A stretch of 64,000 nucleotides of DNA, taken from Adiantum capillus-veneris (lineage: Eukaryota; Streptophyta; Polypodiopsida; Polypodiales; Pteridaceae). This document shows, in pieces, positions 58,601-64,000 of the stretch. The notes under the pieces are model-generated. The model worked only from the letters and a program-made list of their open reading frames with translations, did no database searches and had not been told where the DNA came from. The stretch lies in contig CM043948.1 of NCBI GenBank assembly GCA_014529385.2, forward strand, positions 77,238,291-77,302,290. The letters run 5' to 3'. The stretch's first letter is position 1. Every line of letters begins with the position of its first letter. The position numbers and the translations under genes are program-made.

Positions 58601-59878
58601 GTTAGATCACTAGTTGCAATTGCTGCTCATCATGGTTGGAAAGTGCATCAGTTGGATATCAAAACTGCTTTTTTGAATGGTGATTTGCAGGAAGAAGTTT
58701 ATGTAAGTCAACCAAGTGGTTTTATTGTAAAAGGTCAAGAGCAAAAGGTATGTAGATTGCGTAAAGCTTTGTATGGTCTCAAACAGGCTCCAAGAGCATG
58801 GTATGAGAAGATACATACTTATTTGATTGGCCAGGGATTTTAGAATAGTCCAACAGAAAGTACTTTGTATGTCAAAAAGGGAGATGGAGTTCTCATTATG
58901 CTAACACTTTATGTGGATGATATGCTTCTTACAGGCAATACTGCAGATGAAATTGAAGCGTTTAAAGATGCTTTGAGAAAAACCTTTGAGATGTCTGATC
59001 TTGGTTTGCTACATTATTACTTGGGTATTCAGTTTGTGCAATCAGAGGATGGCATATACATGTTGCAGGCAAAATATTTGCATAAAATTTTGGACAAGTT
59101 TGGTATGCAAAATTGTAAGCCAATCTCTATACCCGTAGAAACTGGATCAAAGTTGAGCATGCATGATGCTGGAGAAACTTTTGATGTACATACTTATGCA
59201 GCAGCGGTTGGTTGCTTGATATATTTGGCAGGCAACACTCGTTCAGACATTCAATTTGGGGTTTCACAAGCAAGCAGATTTATGCACAGCCCAGGTATGC
59301 ATCATTGGCAGGCTGTGAAGCGCATACTTCGTTACCTTTCAGGTACCCCTAATCTTGCCATGTTCTTTCCAAGGGGGGATATGTATGGAAAGCACAGTTC
59401 TATGCAGCTTCTTGGTTACAGCGATTCAGATTGGGCTGGTGATTTTGACACACGACATTCCACAAGTGGCAATTGTTTTTTCTTGGGAAATGCATGTATA
59501 TCTTGGCTAAGCAAGAAGCAACCCACAGTGGCTACATCAACTTGTGAAGCTGAGTACAGGGCAGCTTTCACGGCAACCGTTGATTGTGTATGGATATGCA
59601 GGTTATTGGCAGATCTTTGTGAGTGTCAACAGGCACCCACTACCATTTTCACTGATAGTCAGAGTGCTACGGCAGTTGCAAGGAATCCAGTATTTCATGC
59701 AAGAACAAAGCACATAGAGGTTCACTACCACTATGTCAGGGAAAGGCTACATGCAGAGGAGATCACACTAACTTACTGTCCTACACAGGATAACATTGCA
59801 GATCTATTTACGAAGGCGTTATCACGAGAAAAGTTTGAAGCTTTCCGAAAAGCTTTGGGCTTACTCTCATACACATGA
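55697..59878 (+). CDS. Copia gag-pol polyprotein, one internal TAG
   Basis: Start ATG at 55,697 (MAQSTEKEIFGAFT), chosen because the longer upstream frame begins only with GTG. About 1,393 codons. Order: gag (1-265); zinc knuckle CHYCKKPGHYISEC (270-283); protease DSGAS (343-347); integrase finger H480, H485, C514, C517; catalytic D545, D608, E644 (D,D-35-E spacing); reverse transcriptase (GTKWVFKVKRKQDG ... LDIKTAFLNGD ... YVDDM at 1072-1076); RNase H (SDSDWAGD, STCEAEYRA, TDSQSA). The copia order (integrase before reverse transcriptase) is clear. A single TAG at 58,841-58,843 (codon 1049) splits the frame inside reverse transcriptase. The frame continues unchanged to the TGA at 59,876. All catalytic residues are kept. 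As written the product would stop before YVDD, so this copy should be inactive unless the stop is read through. Confidence 0.95.
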
Positions 59879-59914
59879 TGATCTGCTACCTTGTACGGAT
59901 TCACACTATCACTA

Positions 59915-59925
59915 CAGGGGGGATT
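59915..59925 (+). promoter_or_regulatory. Polypurine tract of copia
   Basis: CAGGGGGGATT just before the 3' LTR. Confidence 0.9.
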
Positions 59926-60204
59926 TGTAGACATGTAGTAGTGTTAGTGTGTATACGCGCTTCACCAGGGGCACTTTTCTCCCACTGGGTTTTTCCCCCT
60001 GGACATCCGGTGTGAAAGGACACCTTATCTCTTAGGGTTTCATATAAGCTTTGTAGCTCTGAGTTTGTATATACACTATTATTCCAATATAGAGAGTCAG
60101 ACTACAGAGATCTCGTACACAAGCTCTGTGTCTTCTCCTTCTCCATCTTCTTCCTACTCTGAGTTGCTGTCTTCCTTCTGTTTCCTATTTCATCATCTTC
60201 AACA
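59926..60204 (+). repeat. 3' LTR of copia, 279 bp
   Basis: Identical in length to the 5' LTR with two substitutions. Followed by GTCTC (60,205-60,209). Confidence 0.97.
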
Positions 60205-61668
60205 GTCTCCCCATCCCATATCCGTGTGAAAACGTCTGCAACATCTGTATCTGTGGCATACTGGTCGACCATATCCTCGAAGCTCCTATGATGTATCGCG
60301 GAAATAGCCAGAACCAACGGCTTCCAAGACAAAGCATTTGCCACCACATTCTTCTGTCCCTGCACATGGACAATCTGGAAGTGAGACTATGACAAGATGT
60401 TTGCCCACCGCATCTGCTTTTCCGAAAGTTGCTTCTATGACAAGAAGTAGCGCAAACTCTGATGGTTTGTAAAGACAGTAAAATCTGCTCTGAGTAGGTA
60501 ATGCCGCCACTGAGTAAGAGCATGGATAACCGCCAAAAGCTCATTCTCATAATCTGTGTTGTCATTAAGCAATGACATGGCCTTCTTGCATTATGACCGC
60601 ATCCAGACTACGACCACAAGCATCACAATATACTTCAAATGACTTCTGCAAGTCCGGCAAAGTCAAAACTGGTCCCGTAGTCAATTTCTCTTTCAATGTC
60701 TCAAAGGCAGTCACCTCTGTGGGTCCCCACGAGAAAGGGACTCCTTTCTGTGTCAAATAATGCAAAGGGGAAGCAACCCCTGCAAACTTTCAAATGAATT
60801 GCCTATAGTACGAACACAGTCCCAAGAAGCTTCTAACTTCATGGACATTCTTCAAATCGGGCAAATCGCGGATAGTCTTTATCTTGGCCGGATCCATTTG
60901 CACCTGCTGAGACAATGTGTCCCAAAAAGTGTATCTTTGGTAGGATAAATACACTTTTCTTTGCATTAATCACTAACTTGTGATCTCGTAATGCCTGAAA
61001 GACCTGAAGCAGGTGATCTCTGTGTTCTGCCTCATTCTTGGAGAAAACAATGATATCGTCAAAGAAAGTGCCAACAAATAGCCTGTACTCTCGAAAAATC
61101 CTGTCCATCATCGGTTAAACGTCACAGGAGCATTGGTTAAGCCAAAAGGCATCACCAAAAACTCAAATAACTCAAAAGTCGTCCGAAAAGCTGTCTTGTA
61201 GACGTCTCCCGACGCGATTCTGATATGATGATATCCACTCTTCAAATCAATCCTACTAAAGCACGAGGATCCCTATAATCTGTCGAGTATATCATCGATC
61301 CTAGGAATCGGAAATGTGTTCTTGATGGTGATTTTGTTGAGAGCTCTATAATCGATGCACATTCTCCAAGATCCGTCTTTCTTCAAAACCAACAACACTG
61401 GAGAGCAATACGGTGAAGTACTAGGCTGGACAAGACCCTTTTCCAAGAGGTCTTTCACTTGGTTCATAATCTCTTCATTCTGTGCTCGGCTCACACGGTA
61501 AGGTGGCCGGTTTGTTGGTGTGCTTCCAGGTATCAGATCAATGGTATGATCTTCAGGACGAGCAGGTGGTAACTCGTTTGGTAGGCCCTCTGAGAAGCAA
61601 TCGGCGTGAGTGGAGAAAATCTTGGCGTTCTTTATCAAGTTTAGACATATTTGTCCTATCCTTATCAT
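60205..61668 (-). pseudogene. Outer gypsy reverse transcriptase and RNase H
   Basis: Minus-strand frames: [38 protein letters not shown] and [43 protein letters not shown] (61,560-61,275); the catalytic loop FFDDIIVFSKNEAEHRDHL (61,070-61,010), intact here; RNase H TTGPVLTLPDLQKSFEVYCDACGRSLDAVIMQEG (60,690-60,585); and the tail DVADVFTRIWDGET that runs into the copia target site. At least three frame changes separate these. The interrupted junction lies between RNase H and the integrase finger. Confidence 0.87.
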
Positions 61669-61896
61669 TGAGTTCTTTCATGAAAATCGAGTAAACAAAC
61701 AAACTGGATTTTATTTAATTTAGAAATGGCCGAAGCCGATATAATAGGGACAGACTCGCCCTTCAGTTTAATATCAAGTATAATGGTTCTGCCCTTCTCT
61801 GTAGTCAATGTCGCTTTCCTCGCCCGATAATTGACCACGGCGTTGTTCTTGTGGTACCGGGAATCCCTATGAGAACATCACAACCTTTCAAAGGCA

Positions 61897-62703
61897 TTAT
61901 GAAAAGTCCTCATGCCCCAAATACCCCTGACAATGCAACCGAAGTTTGCCAATGACAGGTGTAATGGCTACGTCCTTGCCAAGTGCCGCTAGAATAGCCT
62001 CCGCAAGTGATCCCATCCGATCGGGAGTGATCTCGAGACACGCCGCCAATTCCGGTGAAATGAAGTTGGCCTTGGCTCCTCCATCAAAGAAGATCAGGGC
62101 CTCTTGATCTTTCACTTTGCCCCAAGCTCGGCAAAGTTCTGTACTCTCGTCCATGGTGTTGGGATCGATACCCACACAATCTGGAACCAGTCCTGTTTTC
62201 ATCTTGCCTTTTCTTCCACGTTCCTCAGCCGCTCTCGAACTCTCAGGCCTATCATTGTCCTTGTCATTTTGTTCTTTCTGTGCCTTTTTAGGGCACTTCG
62301 CGGAGATATGTCCATGTTCCCCGCATCCAAAGCACTTCCCCTCCCTGATGAAGCGAGCTCTCTCCTGAGGAATAAGCTTGGGTCGTGCATCCTTTTTTTC
62401 TGGGTTGCTCTTTCTCTTTCTACTTTCATTCGCTGAAGTCTGTTCTGCTCGTTGTGTCATGACCTCATCGGTGGGGTAGGTCAGACTGCCAGAGTGAATG
62501 ACAAAGCCCCGTTTCGCATGACTCATCAACTCCTGAATAGAAGTTGATTTCTGTTCCAAGCAGTGGTCTCGGATCTTTGTAGCTAGACCCAAGGTAAACC
62601 GCTCCATATGTTCTCTGAACGAGATCTTCTTGAATGAAGAGGCGGGTAGAAAAGAGCTCCAGAATCTCTCACAGTAAGCATCCACTGTATCTCTCTTGGT
62701 CAT
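61897..62703 (-). pseudogene. Outer gypsy gag C-terminal part and protease
   Basis: An open frame of 268 codons. The gag core comes first (DTVDAYCERFWSSFLPASSFKKISFREHMERFTLGL), then basic text, then the zinc knuckle CFGCGEHGHISAKC (62,292-62,334), then a protease-like segment EALIFFDGGAKANFISPELAACL. In retroviral-type proteases the active-site loop is D-S/T-G-A. Here it is DGGA (Asp codon 62,083-62,085), which is unusual. The frame breaks at 61,897 and the link to reverse transcriptase is shifted. Confidence 0.85.
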
Positions 62704-63935
62704 CCGAAGATGGTTCCAAGCAGCTCGTATATCACGTTCATACTCTTGTGTCAGCCAAGAAGAAAAAAAAGCTTCTTAAATTTCAGCCATTTAACTGCCG
62801 CAGTCTTGTTTAAAAGAAGCGTGGACCACCAACTTTCGAGCATTCCCCTTAAAATAAGAGGCAGCTCTCCGAATCTTGGAGTGCTCTGAGTAGCGTCCTC
62901 CCGCGAAAGCGATGTCAAACTGCTGTATAAAAGACATCCTTCGAAGCATCTTTGTATCCTGAAAAAGTGTCAAATTTGAACGACTGTCCACCTTCCTTAA
63001 AACTCTCCGACTTTCTTGCTTTTATCTTTCAGAAAGTCATACTGGTTGGCTTTATAAAAATTCTTCTTGTTCGCATAAAAGTTGCCGTCATCAGAGTTTG
63101 AACTATCTGTAGACGAGTCCTCTGTAGAACTATCACTCACTGGGCGAGATTTAGACTTCTTTGCCTTTTTCTTGCCCTTTCTGAAGCGTTGTTTCTTGCT
63201 TCGCTTTTTGCCTTTTTTGTCTTCTTCGCTCGAATCTGAAGAGCTAGAAGAATTGTCAAAAGAAGAAGAAGAAGAAGAACTGGTACTCCTTCAAATCGAA
63301 CACGCTTCTTCTGTTTCTTTGCCTTATCAAATGTCGATTGACGACCCAAATAACCCGGGAAGTCAGTGCCTTTCTTCGCTCGAATCTGAAGAGCTAGAAG
63401 AATTGTCAGAAGAAGAAGAAGAAGAAGAAGAAGAAGAAGAAGAAGAAGAACTGGTACTCCTTCAAATCGAACATGCTTCTTCTGTTTCTTTGCCTTATCA
63501 AATGTCGATTGACGACCCAAATAACCCGGGAAGTGAGTGCCTTTCTTCTGCTTTTTGCCGTGCTTTTTGGCTTTGTTCTGCGCGTCAAAAACTGAGCAAT
63601 CCATGTATCAACCACCTCTTCTAATTCCTTCTCTGAGTATGTCTTGTGAGCAGAAGGTTTCTTGAGAGCGGGTTTCGGGGGTGGTGTTGTGGTTTTCTGC
63701 CAGTGCTCGTGTACTTCTGAAAAGAATTCGTGTTCATATATTTTGCCAATTTCGGGTCCTTCGCAAAATTGAGCATCATCTTTGTTGCATCGTCGATCAA
63801 TTGACGAGGCTTCATCTCTCGTTGCTCCGCCAGAGTAGGCTGAGGCGGGCCATACTCTTTGCCGGAATCTTCGTTGTGATCCCTGCCCGCATCTCCGGAT
63901 GCAGAAGGAGTCGACTGATCCTTGCGTGAAGCCAT
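62704..63935 (-). pseudogene. Outer gypsy gag N-terminal part
   Basis: Start ATG at 63,935 (MASRKDQSTPSASGDAGRD), followed by frame changes. It contains KKHGKKQKKG and GRQSTFDKAKKQKK segments present twice, because about 150 bp (63,226-63,375 and 63,376-63,540) are tandemly duplicated. Then SKSR-rich text leads into the gag core. The inner copy has this block once. (TTC)n tracts of different length (about 63,260-63,280 and 63,409-63,449) encode or once encoded Ser runs. Confidence 0.82.
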
Positions 63936-64000
63936 AGGTGCTACGGAAAAAAAATAAATGGGATTGGATTTCCCGTAGAAGAGAAATCGGCCGTGCTTTG
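63936..64000 (-). other. Leader of outer gypsy, reaching its primer site
   Basis: Matches 52,478-52,540 of the inner copy (TTCCCGTAGAAGAGAAATCGG on the plus strand). By that match the last bases of the window (GTGCTTTG) lie at the primer-binding site, so the 5' LTR should begin about 5-10 bases beyond. Confidence 0.75.

Larger units (their letters stand above)
55021..60204 (+). mobile_element. Young, near-complete Ty1/copia element
   Basis: A 5,184-bp element with two 279-bp LTRs that differ at only two positions (T/C at 55,068 versus 59,973; C/T at 55,185 versus 60,090). It has an exact 5-bp target duplication, TG...CA ends, a tRNA-Met-type primer site, a purine tract and one gag-pol frame broken by a single TAG. 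LTR identity of about 99.3% indicates a recent insertion. It lies antiparallel to the gypsy it interrupts. Confidence 0.97.
45610..64000 (-). mobile_element. Outer Ty3/gypsy chromovirus, interrupted twice
   Basis: Minus-strand element. From its 3' end: LTR remnant (45,610-45,841), polypurine tract and 3' untranslated part (45,842-46,037), chromodomain and integrase (53,293-55,020), integrase start, RNase H and reverse transcriptase (60,205-61,668), protease and gag (61,897-63,935), and leader up to 64,000. The window ends inside the primer-binding site, by comparison with the inner element, so the 5' LTR lies just outside. The two gaps are filled by an inner gypsy of the same family (46,038-53,287) and a copia (55,021-60,204). 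With both removed, the sequence joins exactly as in the sister copy. Gag forms particles, pol copies the RNA, and the chromodomain usually directs insertion to marked chromatin. Frameshifts make it inactive. Confidence 0.88.

Noticed and set aside
46038-64000. Tandem LTR-int-LTR-int array sharing one middle LTR
   Set aside because: No purine tract follows 53,287, and the sequence there continues exactly what stops at 46,037, with a near-matching 5-bp duplication. Nested insertion explains this, a shared LTR does not.

Overview
The window is nuclear DNA of a land plant. No single-copy host gene is intact, there are no bacterial-type genes, and the content is plant-type Ty1/copia and Ty3/gypsy retrotransposons, a hAT-type DNA transposon, tandem repeats and very many (GA)n, (CT)n and (AC)n tracts. 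The LTRs of one gypsy family carry plant telo-boxes (AAACCCTAA). The sequence alone does not name the lineage. The abundance of (AC)n tracts and a transposase-like fragment near 20 kb leave non-flowering plants possible, but this is weak.

Layout. 1-8 kb: AT-rich non-coding DNA with short duplications and a decayed gypsy integrase at 5.6-6.2 kb (minus strand). 8.0-16.6 kb: a decayed SWIM-type zinc-finger gene (minus strand) split by a 7.4-kb LTR element with two 174-bp LTRs and an exact 5-bp target duplication. 16.9-19.3 kb: a GC-rich minisatellite followed by a satellite of about 160 bp per unit. 19.4-26.1 kb: a transposase-like pseudogene joined to one decayed copia, then a second decayed copia. 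26-34 kb: non-coding DNA with degenerate repeats, microsatellites and a probable tRNA-derived SINE. 34.0-41.8 kb: a tandem array of two full and one partial copy of a 3.3-kb non-coding unit, flanked by a 28-bp direct repeat. 42-45.6 kb: LTR-like repeats and microsatellites.

45.6-64 kb is one nested retrotransposon locus. An outer minus-strand Ty3/gypsy chromovirus starts at its 3' LTR near 45.6-45.84 kb and reaches its primer-binding site at the window end. It is interrupted twice. A second member of the same family (46,038-53,287, LTRs of 750 and 743 bp) lies in it with an imperfect 5-bp target duplication. A young plus-strand copia (55,021-60,204, two 279-bp LTRs differing at 2 positions, target duplication GTCTC) lies in its integrase region. 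The inner gypsy is itself broken by a 617-bp hAT-like element with an 8-bp target duplication. Removing each insertion on paper gives a continuous outer element, so the order of events can be read: outer gypsy first, then inner gypsy and its hAT passenger, with the copia probably last.

Only the copia has a near-complete reading frame, broken by one in-frame TAG in reverse transcriptase. Every other coding segment is a pseudogene.
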